Positions 13,184 through 26,000 of a stretch of DNA of 64,000 nt are shown in pieces; positions within the stretch are counted from its first letter, which is position 1, and the number at the start of each line of letters is the position of its first letter. Under the pieces are notes generated by a model. That model had not been told where the DNA came from, searched no databases, and saw only the letters and a list, made by a program, of their open reading frames with translations. The DNA lies in assembly GCA_026874595.1 (NCBI GenBank), contig CM049317.1, forward strand, positions 57,088,618 through 57,152,617. Direction: 5' to 3'. The translations under genes were made by a program, and so were the position numbers. Origin of the DNA: Sipunculus nudus (Eukaryota; Annelida; Sipuncula; Golfingiida; Sipunculidae).

Positions 13184-16100
13184 ACATAATGATAATATAT
13201 ATATATTAAAGCTCGAAATATGGGCATAAAATATATATGGGGTTATTTGAGATGATCATTCAGAGAAAACTCTTTGTATATTCAAATTATAACCCTCTTC
13301 AGATTACCGGATGGGTTTTGGGTCGGATAATTTGAAATCAGTCTGATAACCGGCGGTAATTTTAAATTGATTTAAGCTTATTACCTGCAATTTCAGAAAA
13401 ACTCTCTCCATCTAGAATGATTGTTTAATATATATGTTTAAATATTTGGATAACCCAATTCAGACACATATTTAGATGTAATTCTATTTCCCTATAAAGA
13501 AAACTCACTCATTGTTGTGATTTTACTTCTGGACTTATAACAACATTAGAATCTATGAATATGATATGTGTACGTTTGCAACGTGCTATAAGCTTTGTGT
13601 GGTATATGCGTGGTATCAGTTTATGGATTTTTTTGGACGGATATTGCGTATGCATATGGAGGTTTACAGATTTTATTTTAATAAACATATCAGTTATATA
13701 GGCACAAGACATGCAACTAGATGTGAGTAGTCGACTACCTGATATACCCCCAGGATGAACAGGATTACCCCCTCCCCCCCCCCCCCCCGAACTAAGGTTT
13801 CTTGCATGTGCTGTCCCCAATCTTACACTTTAGTACATGCAACGGGTTCCCCTTGTAAATTGCTCACCAATTTGGCCCTAAATGCTATATATGAATGGAG
13901 CGGTCTCTCCGTGTACAAAAGAATCGCTCTATGCATGTCTCAACTGCATGGGGGAAAAATAGAACTAAAATAAAAAAATATTTTACATATTGTGCTCCAG
14001 ATTATCTCCAAAGTTTAATGGATTGTTCCGTGATATTTATCCTAACAAGTTCCTACATTATCCTTCCATAACCTTTGGCATAAAGTTGCTAACAACAAAT
14101 CAAGGAATGAACAAAGGGGAAAACATGCATGATCTACCGCTAGTATTGCAATATGCGAGGGAGAACTGCATAGGGTAACTTCAAATCTTGTCCAGACCAC
14201 CATGCATGGCGGACATTATATGAAATGGTAAATTATGAAAACTGGGAGAAAATGAGAGGGTGTGGGGGGGGGGGGGGGGGCTAACTTAAAGTCTCCACAG
14301 CGAGCACACATTTATGTATATTTTCGTGTGTGTGGAACTAACCCGGTTACATGATATGATTAATGTAATTAAACCTCTGAAGAGGAAACAGAACGACCTT
14401 GGTTTCAGATGGATAATCCTCTTAGAGATTTGTTGCCAAGGACCGGGGAACTCAGTAAATCTTCCAGCATTGAGAATGACTAATTGTTAAGGCTTGCCTT
14501 TGTCAACCGTTCATCAGGGAGTCCTGGCTTTTAAATCAAGCCAAAAACTGCTGTAAATTACACTTGAAATGCCCGTCCTCGACTGCGAAAGCTGGAATTT
14601 AAATACATTCCAGGGTCGCTCGGGCATCACTCTTACGACAGAAGTTCATATTCCGGACATCATGGTAATAGCTTTGTCCGGCTGATGGAGGTTTTAGATT
14701 ATATTGACATTTTCTCACCCTAACAGCCCTTAAACTCCATCTGGACGACCTATCACGTTTTCTCTTAGATGTTTGACGCTGGCATATCTTGAGATAGTCC
14801 TCTGGTGTGAATTAATGCATTTTATTGTGACTTTTTTATTAAAAAAGTCCCGCAAAGACAGTTGTTATATTAAAAGTAATTAGATTGCAAAGCAAGTCTG
14901 CTCCTGTATATCTGTATAGGAATTTCAGTCAAACTATTATTAATGAATGGTTATTTAGATATATTGAGTGGAGATTACTGCATGTACGGGCTGGTTAAAT
15001 GTCACAAGATGTTAAATTGAGCTGAATTGTGCATTTCATATATATTATTTTATAATTATGAATTGCCTATGAAGTTATGTTTTAATTTGATGCTACGTTT
15101 AGGTTTATAGTGCATGCATGACAATGTTTTAATATTTCAAACAAGATTAACAAATGTGTGGTCCATATATACATATATAAGTATATATGCTCACACACAG
15201 TGTGGTCTATATAATTGAAGTTTCTCTCGCGCAATATACACTTGTATTTGACTTGTTTATGAAAATATCTACATATCAGAATAAACTTTAATAAATTCAT
15301 ACCCCCTTTTAATAATAAGCTTGACCTGGAAATATGATTCCATCATATATAGATCCAGACAATGAGGAAAAAACGTAAATTCCTCGGTTTATTCTTTTAT
15401 TGGACAAGATCCTGATATACCGGTACAGGGGACGCCTCGCGACAGCCATGCATGCAGAGTGAGTCAGCTTATAGCGGTGCTGGTGCTGGCAGCCAAGCTC
15501 CGATCGTACTGAGGCCATGTCTGTCTGCCGTTTCCTCCGGTTATTTACAACACCACGTTGGATTCCATTCATAATAATGTACAAGCTCACAGTGATTTGT
15601 CAGCAGAGCAGAATACTGGTGGTCGACCACGCGCCATGTGTGGCGGAATACCTCACGTGAAATTCTGATGACGTCACCGAAAAAAATATGTCCCCCCCCC
15701 CCAACTTTTGTAATATATACATGTAGCACCGAGAGTGCTGAACTCAATGGGATAAAACTTTCTCACCCAGAAAATATACTTGATATATGTGACATATGTA
15801 TTTCTGTATTAAATACATATTATTTCTGTATATAAATACAGGGACCTCTCTATATTATGGCAGCTCTGTCTTTTATGAAACCCTCTGTATTATGAACACT
15901 GTGTCACGGACAAAACCCTATCCCCTCCATGCAGTATCAATTTTGAATTTCTACGCTATACTGTATATATGTGAGTATATGCAGTTCACGAATGGATGGT
16001 TACATACAGAAAAACTTAGGTGTGCATCAGGCAATGACTGAGTAACAGATGGATTTGGTCTTCGTGGTAACGTGACCAATAATGATATGAACAGACAAAT

Positions 16101-16382
16101 CATGCATATACTCCTACGCAAGCCAGACACAACGATATTTAGTTGTTTTACATTAAAATAATTAAATATATTGAACAGAAAAAAAAAAATGCCATTTTAA
16201 GCCAATCAATATGATTCATAAACACATACACATATTTATATATCCTATGCGTAAAAAACTGTTTATTGATAAATTATCTATCGGTTTGTGATAAATCTAG
16301 AATGAAAATATTTGCTTATTCATACGATGATTTACTGTGCATATTTTACTGACATTTTACCTTCACATGCATGTATATTCTA

Positions 16383-16385
<3 letters not shown>
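13179..16385. other. intergenic sequence without genes
   Basis: Holds C-tracts (13770-13789, 15691-15702), a G-tract (14262-14280) and two GC-richer unique stretches (14380-14780, 15400-15680). Overlapping open frames on both strands around 15309-15835 carry no recognisable domain. Confidence 0.5.
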
Positions 16386-16456
<71 letters not shown>

Positions 16457-16489
16457 GGAGAGCGAGATACTTATACATATATATATATG

Positions 16490-16558
<69 letters not shown>
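16386..16558. repeat. compound (TA)n(GA)n...(TA)n microsatellite
   Basis: A TA tract, a 32-bp GA tract (16422-16453), a short unique spacer and a second, longer TA tract. YIYIYI frames across it on both strands are artefacts. Confidence 0.95.
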
Positions 16559-16561
<3 letters not shown>

Positions 16562-17379
16562 AAAAGAAACCGATAGAGAAAGAAATAGCAAAATCAGAGA
16601 CAGAAGAAACGTTTATACTAATGTATGTTTAGATTATGTCAGATGTACACACAGGAGAACACCTAAAAGCAGTCATTTTTCAAAACCTAACATTGTGTGT
16701 TTAAGTCATTAATTTATACATAACGTGACATTGTGAAGCAGCTGACAACATAGGAGTTTATTTTGCAGCCTTGCCTCGGGGTAAGACTGATTTTTAAGCC
16801 AAGGTGTTAAAAGCAAAGTCAACGTGAATAAGGAAAAAAAAACGCAAAAAACACATCCATTCACTAAAAGCAATTTGACCCAGGTGGTTCTTTGTGCGTT
16901 TGTTCTACCTGTGCGCATGCGCAAAGGGGCGTGGCTTCTCCGAGTGTTCACAAGTTATCAATATATTAACGGTCACCCCGGTTAAGTTCTTCCATTTGTT
17001 ACAGAAAAGACCTAAAGGCCAGAGAAACACAAGTGACCTTGCTGGCCTGTTGGTACACTTATCTTAGATAAGAAGTAGGATGAATTATTGCCCTGGAACT
17101 AAATATGCTTTAAGTCAGGGCACCTGTGTCAGCAATGCTTTACTTTATTTATTTGATTTACGGACCTCGAATAGAGAACATTGTTAAGACTTTTCGATAA
17201 CCAAAAAAAAAGAATTATTATCAATTTTTATCTTGTTTGAAACATAATTAAGTCACTAATTTTATATTACTGAAGATTATTTAGCATACAATATGCTATA
17301 ATGTGACAAAAATAAAATCAGTTTTAATATATAAGTATACTTCACAAACAAATACACACATACACATATTTATTCACAC

Positions 17380-18110
17380 AACCTGTGTAGCAGGCCAGAT
17401 TAGCCCACCTTGATGGTATATTCGGGTATTCTCTGGCCTATAGCGTAAAATGGGAAAGGCTAGATTATACCCCGGGGTAGAATCGCGTCCCTACATAACA
17501 GTATTATGCCTCTGAATTTTCAGAATTAATGTCAGCTGATTTCAGACTTCCAATGTATTCAAACCTACCACAAAATGTCCACATTTTAACGAATTTTAGC
17601 TGAGAAAAGTAACTTGATGTATCAAATTAAAATAAATATATAAAAGTACAGTGCTTATGTTATATCTATTTATATTTAATAGATAATGGGTTAAGTTAGA
17701 GAAGTTACTAAATATATTATTCTCTATAGCTTTTTGTATCAATACTAATATTGTATGTTTTGTCGTGACGACGTCTAAAAAAAAACATATATTTAAAATC
17801 ACACATTTCTCTGATATCATGGGTATACAAATGGATGAATGATACATGTTTTGGGGTAGCTCTTAATCCTATTTATCAGATAATTAACAATGCGTGGCGA
17901 TAGAACACAGATATTATCAATAATTTATAAGATAAGGTATGTTTAAAATATACTGTTGATCCAATTGATCCCCGCATCTGGCATGATACAAGTCAGTATC
18001 TGTGATTCGTGTGAGGGTATAAAGTGGATTGGAGGGGTATAAAACAGACTAGGCCAAAATATATACCCGGGTATAAACTGGTCAGCGGGTATATTGGGAA
18101 GAAAGGAGTT
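17380..18110. mobile_element. possible inverted-repeat element with TATACCC motifs
   Basis: The left end near 17420-17455 (GGTATATTCGGGTATT, CTGGCCTA) is imperfectly repeated in inverse near 18045-18080 (TAGGCCAAAATATATACCCGG). GGGTATA or its complement recurs at 17468, 18018, 18038, 18068 and 18090. The ends are not exact, so this is tentative. Confidence 0.3.
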
Positions 18111-18156
18111 GACGAATGTTTATTAGACAATGTTTACAACATCTAAGGAAATGTCA

Positions 18157-18160
18157 TATA

Positions 18161-18207
<47 letters not shown>
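18157..18207. repeat. (TA)n microsatellite
   Basis: Simple TA tract. Confidence 0.9.
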
Positions 18208-18214
<7 letters not shown>

Positions 18215-18749
18215 AGTGTTACTAGAAAGTGTACATTTATCGTGTTTGTCACGTGGTCCTCGTAACTTTCGACAATGCATTAAAGGAAATGCATCCTCGT
18301 GAATGCATAAAGGTCTAAATTGGAATCAGAGGTAACCAGTCACATATACAGGTGAACAAAAAAATATATAATATTTATATGCATGTATGTGTATGGGAAT
18401 ATTTAAACTATCAAAGATTATAGTCACTTATAATCCGTTATTGTCAAACTTCTACGTAGCATTTATATATATATATATATCTATCTATCATGAAATCGAA
18501 ATTTAAGATTCAAGGGTGCAGGGTATAGTTTGTTTAATTGTACAGAGAGAAATACACAGTGAAAGGTTGTTCTGTTATGATTCACATTTGCACATACATA
18601 ACTCGTGTATCCTTTGCCTTTGTCTTTATCTGAATAGCTGCAATATTTTTAAATTGTAAAAATAGTATTCACTGTGCGAATATTATCATTTTGAAGACTT
18701 GTTTGATTAACACTTGTGTTTACAACTATATTTTACAAAACAACTGTGA

Positions 18750-18928
18750 CGATGATGATGATGATGATAATAATAATAATAACAATAATAATAAAAATAG
18801 TAATAAAACAGTAATAATAATAATTTTAATGCTACTGCTACTACTAATAATTTAATAATAACAATAGTAATAATAATAATAGTAATATAAATAATAATAT
18901 TGATGATAATAATAATAATATATACTAC

Positions 18929-18974
<46 letters not shown>
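18750..18974. repeat. (GAT)n/(AAT)n followed by (TA)n
   Basis: GAT units grade into imperfect AAT units and end in a pure TA tract from 18931. Confidence 0.9.
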
Positions 18975-18977
<3 letters not shown>

Positions 18978-20440
18978 TAAATGTATATGTGTATATATCA
19001 GGTAAAGCAAAATTAATCAACTAAACTATTTAACATGGACCCAAGGGAGTATATGAGATGTGTAATGAATAATACGTGTATTGTTGATGTCCAGTCTCTC
19101 ATACACACACATGTATCCTTCTTTCTTTACTCTTAAACATAATATGAACACTTTGAAGACATTTATTACATTTTATTGCTACCTCGATAGAGAAATCTAC
19201 TTGTATATGTAATTACATGCACAATTTAACAAATAGCTAAATGCAACAACTAATAATATATATATAGATTTCAAATATATATATATATATATGTATTTAT
19301 GTATATATTATTACAATTATGGTTGTCATGGGATGCTCTCAGTGATGTGTGACGTAATACATAGAAAATAAAGACACAAAACAGATGATACTACATATAC
19401 CCTGCTCCGAGATGACGTTTTACCCTTATAGAGAAAGATCACATCTTTGTCTCGTTACATCAGACTCTTGTATATATATTATAGACATACACAGGAAGAT
19501 ACGTACCCTTTACCGAGAGCCCTTCAGGGCAAAATATAATATCCAAAATATCCCTCCCCGATTGATTTCATATATTGCTATACGAAAAGATGCACGTGTG
19601 AAGTTGTACCAACAATCCTGGTGAAATGCTTTATACTTCAATTAAGTCAGCATGCATGATCAATTTTCAACTTTTTTATTAAATCTTATGACTTTTATAC
19701 TCTATCTATACCTACATGTATTTCTAAAATAATACTAAACTAGGGCTAATTTACATGCTGTCTGTGAAGAATTTCAACCCTGTTTTCCTGTCGTTTAAAC
19801 AGATATTAAAAAGATAAAACTAGATCACATACGCAATCTGAAAACACTATCCTAATTTTTAATATATTATGCAAATAATTCACCACTGCATGCAACGCAT
19901 GTTTCCGCGAGCGCGCTTTTCAAATCATATAATATTATTTCATTATTCGACTTGTGCATTGGAATCTTGCGTTCAAAATGCGTGCGTGTGTGCAGTTACG
20001 CATAAACGTTCTAACAACTTCAAAACAATGTTTTTATATGTATATAGGAAATATATTAATTACCTGTATGGATACCCTCCTGTTATTTCATAAAAAAAAT
20101 ACTCATAATTGTACCAATATTTCTAGTCTTTTAATTAATAGTAAATGTGCACTTCCCTATTAAAAATAATTGCTTCCATCATTACATTATCGAAAGACAT
20201 TCAAAATATATATACTATATAGCTAGTGCTTCGAAGATAGCTCTATAATTATGCCTCTCTTTGCATTGATATAAGATTACCTCTGAAGGGAGATGGTTTT
20301 ACTAGACATAGAAAGTGAGCATCACTTCAGTATAAAAACAAAATACAATATAAATTAATGGTAGCTACATTTGTTTTTCAAAATACTCAAATTTAAAAAA
20401 AAATTACATTTCCTGCATTATTTCATAGGATCAGTTGGAC
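18975..20440. other. intergenic AT-rich sequence
   Basis: No gene or element recognised. A small TA tract lies near 19257-19310, and short open frames at 19385 and 19869 have no family resemblance. Confidence 0.5.
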
Positions 20441-20443
20441 TTT

Positions 20444-20597
20444 GTTAAACACAGACTTAGATATAACCGTAACGGCAGTATTTTAGACATTAACCAAATC
20501 ATTAGTAGGTGAGTTAAATAATAAATAAGCTTTATGAGACCACTGATACAAAGAAAGCGTGCTTTATCCAACTGCGGTTATATCGGTCGTGTTTAAC
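20444..20597. mobile_element. MITE with imperfect about 27-bp terminal inverted repeats
   Basis: The left end starts GTTAAACACAGAC and continues to GATATAACCGTAA. The right end, inverted, reads GTTAAACACGACC to GATATAACCGCAG. The two match at most positions. About 154 bp with no coding capacity. The superfamily is not clear. Confidence 0.6.
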
Positions 20598-20935
20598 TCA
20601 CTGATATTAAAACAGAATTGCTTGTTTTTGATCGTGAAAGCCATTTACCAAAAGTATATTAAATTAGAGACACATTTGATTCCAGCACAAGATAAATAGT
20701 CTATAGGGTTTACAAGATAATATACGGTACCCTGTCGTACCTTTACATAATGATGCAGTATTGAGCCAAGTTGAAGATAAAAAAAGTGTATCGACAGAAG
20801 GTCACGTGACCTCTCCATGACCACGAGACGACATTAGTACACCAATAACAGAAAGGCTGGCATAGAGAAAAGTCCACATGGTTGCAAGAATCTAATGCAT
20901 CGGCACACAGACACACAGCTCACAATGCTTAAATG

Positions 20936-20938
<3 letters not shown>

Positions 20939-20988
<50 letters not shown>
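20939..20988. repeat. (TA)n microsatellite
   Basis: Simple TA tract. Confidence 0.9.
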
Positions 20989-20990
<2 letters not shown>

Positions 20991-21412
20991 TCCTGTAATG
21001 GTATATATATATTTAAAACGTAACATATCATAAGGAATTTCCGAAACAATTTTCTATTAAGTCCCTACAAATTTCAGGTTTAATTGGCTAGCAGGATTTT
21101 ATAAGCTGTATATGAATATGATATCACTGAACATTTAAACATACTGAAATAAATAAATATTATGTAGCAAGGGGTGATGCAATGCATTATATTATTGGAA
21201 TTGAAATTAATATTACCACATTTTGTGATATGTAAAATTATTTATATAATAGAAATAACGCGAATACTGACAATCAAGCTCATTACTGTTCGTAAATTAA
21301 GTATGACATCAAATATATTCAGATTAGATCCAGTCTGATAATTTCGTCGATGAAATTATTCCAAACCTTTCTGAAGAATAATACTATATATATCTTTCCC
21401 TGCTCTGTTAAT

Positions 21413-21418
21413 TTATTT
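21413..21418 (-). terminator. candidate polyadenylation signal for Hox5
   Basis: TTTATT on the plus strand reads AATAAA in the gene's direction, about 900 bp after the stop codon. The hexamer is common in AT-rich DNA, so this is only a candidate. Confidence 0.3.
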
Positions 21419-21600
21419 TATCATAATTAATATCGAAAAATTTATCGAGCAGGGAATCATGGGTAGGAATACCATATCTCCATGGTTCATTCATTTACAT
21501 CCTGTAATGGAGAATATATGCGCATGCGCGTTTTATGCATGCATGTAACTCATTTGTTCAAGTTGTACGTTGACATGCCTAATAGCATATATCGCATATT

Positions 21601-21650
<50 letters not shown>

Positions 21651-21652
21651 AT
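21601..21652. repeat. (TA)n microsatellite in the probable Hox5 3' UTR
   Basis: TA tract with one TATG interruption. If the polyA site at 21413 is used, this tract is transcribed as part of the Hox5 mRNA. Confidence 0.85.
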
Positions 21653-22019
21653 GGACAGAAATAGATATTGATATCCATATACAAATATACTTTTGTGTGT
21701 GAGTGTATATTTATATATTGATATATGTATATAAAGGTTTGTGATGTAATTTATACTTTAATCCACATTTTTACACATAGATGTTATAAATAGGACTTTA
21801 GCTTGAGCAAGTCTGAGCTTCATTAGATCTGAACGTGTGGACATTCCAATATGTTTCACGTACTCTACAGGAGTAAGATACCGCCGCCTTTCACAGACAC
21901 GCCACCCGCACAAAGACAAGTTGAATGGTTGACTTCACATTAGCCACAAGTTGCACATGCATGTACATAAGGACCTATGCCCTCTATATATGCAAAGAGT
22001 TCACAAAAATTACCCTTTT

Positions 22020-22035
22020 TGACCTCAGTTGACCA
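22020..22035. promoter_or_regulatory. DR4-type nuclear receptor site
   Basis: TGACCT-CAGT-TGACCA reads on the minus strand as TGGTCA, four bases, AGGTCA. This is a direct repeat spaced by four, the arrangement bound by TR- or LXR-type heterodimers with RXR. It lies in the probable 3' UTR, and one such match may be chance. Confidence 0.25.
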
Positions 22036-22112
22036 CAATAAGATTAAATAGTAACGACGTACGTCCCCCTTCGTACACACGAAACGGTTCCATCGAGTGA
22101 CAGGCGCGAGAT

Positions 22113-22287
22113 CACGTGAGGAACGAGATCTCGTTCGGCCACACAAACTCGCACAGAATCCCGTGTGACGAGATCACATGGAGCTGCCAGCGTGTTGAAT
22201 TCACGTCCCAGCATTCGCTATGGGCTCGCGTTTGGAGATCACGTGAGCACCGAACGAGACCAGAACGTCACGTGGTGATGTCACGTG
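22113..22287. promoter_or_regulatory. cluster of four CACGTG E-boxes just 3' of the Hox5 stop
   Basis: CACGTG occurs at 22113, 22240, 22269 and 22282, mostly inside a repeated GATCACGTGAG or GTCACGTGAG context, with a degenerate CACATG copy near 22174. A perfect palindrome GAACGAGATCTCGTTC lies at 22121-22136. CACGTG is bound by bHLH and bHLH-Zip factors (for example Myc/Max, USF, MITF). The cluster could act as a DNA element or as 3' UTR RNA structure; function is inference. Confidence 0.45.
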
Positions 22288-22315
22288 AGACTAAACGCTT
22301 GCTGAGCAAAGAGCG

Positions 22316-22593
22316 TCATGCTTTCCTATCTAAGGGATTTGGCGTGTGGCCATCCAGTTTTTGCGCCTGCGATTTGGCCAAGTGTGCTAGTTTATGTTCC
22401 TTTTTCCATTTCATCCGACGATTTTGAAACCAAATTTTAATCTGGCGTTCAGTCAAATTTAGGGCATGTGCAATTTCGATTCTCCTCCTCCTAGTCAGGT
22501 AACGATTAAAATGGAATTCCTTCTCCAATTCCAGAGTTTGATGTCTTGTGTACGATGTTCTTGTTCTTTTTCCTTCCACTCCGTTTACGCCAT
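22316..22593 (-). CDS. Hox5: Hox5 (Scr-group) homeobox gene, coding exon 2 (homeodomain and stop)
   Basis: This exon encodes residues 186-277 and ends at TGA (22318-22316). The acceptor TTGTTTCAG precedes A22593, and the leading AT completes a GAT (Asp) codon with the G from exon 1. Residues 193-252 are a complete 60-residue Antp-class homeodomain. The N-terminal arm is [12 protein letters not shown], and the recognition helix [14 protein letters not shown] has Gln50 (residue 242) and Asn51 (243). The TS at homeodomain positions 6-7 and the EHK at 59-61 are Scr/Hox5 features. His11 and Asn39 differ from the Tyr and Cys of Drosophila Scr as I recall it. The tail [11 protein letters not shown] resembles lophotrochozoan Hox5. 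Linker GVNGVE matches the Scr pattern, and the linker His at homeodomain position -11 corresponds to the minor-groove-reading His -12 of fly Scr. The reading frame upstream of the acceptor is intron read-through. Hox4 or Lox5 are the alternatives but fit less well. Confidence 0.92.
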
Positions 22594-22739
22594 CTGAAAC
22601 AAGCAGAAAAATATTTATTCTTGAATTGTCATTACTTATTAATTCAGATATTAAATATTCTGTAATCATAGCCTTATGCATGCACTTACTTATATTTGTG
22701 CCCTTATAAATGAGGTTACATCCCGCAAGTCCGACCACC

Positions 22740-23700
22740 TTCGCTTGGTGGATGTCGATGTATCGGGGTTTACGGTATGTACATAAATATATCTTACGTT
22801 ATACCTACATTTAAATCTACATCTACATGCAGAAACTTCAAACCATAAGCATTAAAGCACGCTCATATCATTTCAAAAGCCTGAAAAAGTATGTCCAATT
22901 TCCTATGTATTTAAATATTTAACATAGAAAGATTGTGTAACATGTGTTTTGTTTCAATATTGTTTTCTTTTGTGTTTATAGTGCTTCAAAGCACGCAGTT
23001 GGCAGAAAATAAAGAGAATAGATCTTGGTATGAACTGAAAAAGAACGCAAGGTGACACTGGGTCAAGTTATATTGGTTTTTCGGAAGCGGGCTATAGAAA
23101 GGGAAAATTGTTCTGTCTATCAGATACGTCAAACCACGTGACAGACTTCTATAATGAGTCGATACAGGTGGCTGGCCAAATCTATTTGCGTCCTCTTGGA
23201 CGTAGGGATGCGTAGGTCAAAATGTTACCATTGGTTTTGAAACCAAGATTCTGGCCCCGATGAAGTGACAAGTGTACCCTTTACTATCCCTTGGGCAGAC
23301 CCCGGATGAAATTGACTAAGTGTCCGAGTGAAATTGACTAAGCGGTCCTTTGAAGTTCAAGTGTCGAGCATGTCAGTGGGCACAATTAACAAGCCCGGAA
23401 TGTGATCGGTCTATTTGCTTTGTCGTGTACCTAATCGCACAGGTCATGTCCGCGTGTCATGTGTGTTGACCTGGGAGCCGATATGACAGTTTCAAAGAAA
23501 CCGCTTTACCTGCGACTCGTCACTGTCTTTCGCGGGGTAGCTCGCCGGCTAATGATTTGGAAGCACTGTAAACTATTTGTCCTTTATGTGGCTTTAATAT
23601 TGTCGTCGTCTGAAGCTAATATATCATGCGATGCATGTATAGCTATCGGACCCTGTAATTTGTTACACTATCGCTGTCTGCAACGGCCTATATTCCAGTG
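22740..23700. other. intron sequence next to exon 2
   Basis: Upstream neighbourhood of the homeodomain exon; from 22990 on it is GC-richer and unique. It contains CACGTG at 23135. A short open frame at 23459-23701 has no recognisable domain. Candidate regulatory sequence by position only. Confidence 0.3.
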
Positions 23701-24064
23701 ACAGATTTAAACTGACTGATACACACAAACTCTAGGTGTATATTAATGAGATAATGCCCTGCATAGCCCAGTTTGGCGGTGTTTGTATCAGCGACCAAAC
23801 TTGATAAATATGATAGAAAAGTGATATATGGCAAAGGTATAAAATAAACACGGTATATTTTCCATTTGCCCTAAGTGCACACTTACGACGGATTTGATGG
23901 TTTATTGTACGCCTCATGAGAGTCAATGTTATTTTAGTCACCGCTTATGTTGTTTATATGTCTATCTTTGTGGGGGGAAAACTTCCAGTGAGTGCAAAGC
24001 ATGATCAGCAAGAAGCAGAAATATCCTTTAAATTTGAAAGACCATTTGACTTACACATTGCATT

Positions 24065-24129
<65 letters not shown>
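24065..24129. repeat. (TA)n microsatellite
   Basis: About 32 TA units. Confidence 0.95.
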
Positions 24130-24131
<2 letters not shown>

Positions 24132-24479
24132 AACCTGTCCTAACGGCAACCTCTGTCTTACAGACACCAATTTTGTGGTAACGTGAGTGTCCTTAATTGG
24201 ATAGTTCCATATATGTAATATAAATTTCGATAACATTGAACTTTGGATACCAAATACAATACTCCCAGGACACTAGAAACACTACAATATTTCTTATTGA
24301 TTAATTCTAAAGTGTCTTTCAAACGAGACCTTTACCAACATTCCTTTTAACAACAGCGAAAAAAATACAAGTATCCTCGAAAAAAGTGCCTTTCCGGTCG
24401 ATTGTAAGTGAAGATATCAAATTGACATTTGGGGATTTGATGGGAACGTTATATCTATAAGGCATGGAAGCTATGGGAG

Positions 24480-25180
24480 CAAAACATATCTATTCGCTAA
24501 AGCTTCTCGGTATAGAGCTGAAATTTAGAGTTGTTTAGATGCCGTAACTGTGAAGTTGTTGGCGACTTGTGTGTAAATGAGATGTCAGTACGCATGAGAA
24601 AAATGCTTTCGCCGAGAACCCTTGGAGTGCAAAAGGTGGGCTCTGGGTTCAGACTCGCACAAATGAATCTGATTTTAAAGGTAGAGATGAGACTGGGCAG
24701 ATTTCGTTCTAAATCCCCCCTGTAGCATGAAATAAACAAGGCTCAGGAATTTCATCAGAGTCCCGGCGCGAATGGTATTACGCGAGATTCGGCGAGTCTT
24801 ATTAGACCGAAGCGGCAATTACTTAGTTCTCCCAAAAGGATGACGATGGCAAACTTAGTCGCATACAAATTGTATCAATTTCCATCCTTTATTTGATATA
24901 CAGATTGGCTCGCCCTATATATCAGGTCGGTCGGCTTATTTTTCTAGACAATTTGGTGTTCAAACGTTATTTGTGTACGGTTCATTATGTACGATTGCAT
25001 CACTGTGCCATAGAAGCCAACCTCGAATGTGTCAGACAAGTTTTGCTCATTTCACTATATTTCCCCAATTCTGGTATGAGGGCCGAAAGAATTCGTTCTA
25101 TGATTATATGCTCGTTCTATTCCCTGCCTGTATTCGACATTTTATGAAAGAAACCCAAAAGCAATCGGTATGATGAAAGT
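24480..25180. other. GC-richer intronic island
   Basis: Unique-looking sequence open on both strands (24497-24739 minus, 24531-24725 plus, 24893-25173 plus) with no recognisable protein domain and no clear splice context. More likely conserved non-coding DNA than exon. Confidence 0.25.
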
Positions 25181-26000
25181 TTTTGCTGACAGTTTATGTA
25201 TTTATGGGACAGCAATGGTGTTTTTGCCCAGTAATTTTATTTCCTGGCGCCAGCCACATTTCCAGTTTGTGAATCTACAAGATTACTTCTTCACGTTAAA
25301 GTAACTGCCCAGAGAAAGAAAACTGACTGACATTTTAAACCTGTGTTCAGAAATACATTTATCAAGGGCTACTGTTTCTTTTATTTTCTTATTCCCTTTT
25401 GTGTTTTCATCTCATGAATACAAATATCCACATACATTGCATATAATGTTATCATATATTATAAATAAATCACAAGAAATACATAAAATTCTCTGTTTCC
25501 AGCGTCTTTTTCTGCTCTGCCTTTTCAACTATAATACTGTTTAATGCATATATCCAATCAACTGTTAAGTAATCAATGTAAATTTAAGCATATCTGAAAC
25601 TTGTTCTATCCTTCCTTCCAACTAACGTATATGTAAAAACATATTCTAAAGTAGGTAAAACTTTATTCACAAGTGTCTCTCTTTTTCCCATCGTCTTAAG
25701 TATATATATTTACATAAAGACACACAATCATTCCTTAAAACACTTAGAACCATGCATGAATGCACATGGTATCACTAGAAGATATACGCTAGCTTTGTTG
25801 ACGACATAACAAAGAAAACTTGCAAACACTACTCTCTTTATATATTCTATTATATAAGTTTCCTATAAAGTATAAAGATGTAAAACATTTTTTATAATAT
25901 ATAGACTTATATTTAACATGTATAAGCGTAGAAAACTCTAATTACTTTGTTATCATATAATTTCGTATATGGAAGAGACGAATGTGAAATTCCTAATTGC

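Larger units (their letters stand above)
21413..22315 (-). other. probable Hox5 3' UTR
   Basis: This is sequence after the stop codon, up to the first minus-strand AATAAA that I see (plus-strand TTTATT at 21413-21418). The stop-proximal 230 bp are GC-rich and hold four CACGTG motifs and a 16-bp palindrome; the distal part contains a (TA)n tract (21601-21652). The end is inferred from the signal only and other polyadenylation sites are possible. Confidence 0.35.

Noticed and set aside
22116-22427. 103-codon plus-strand frame over the homeodomain exon end
   Set aside because: Antisense shadow of Hox5 exon 2 and its 3' flank.
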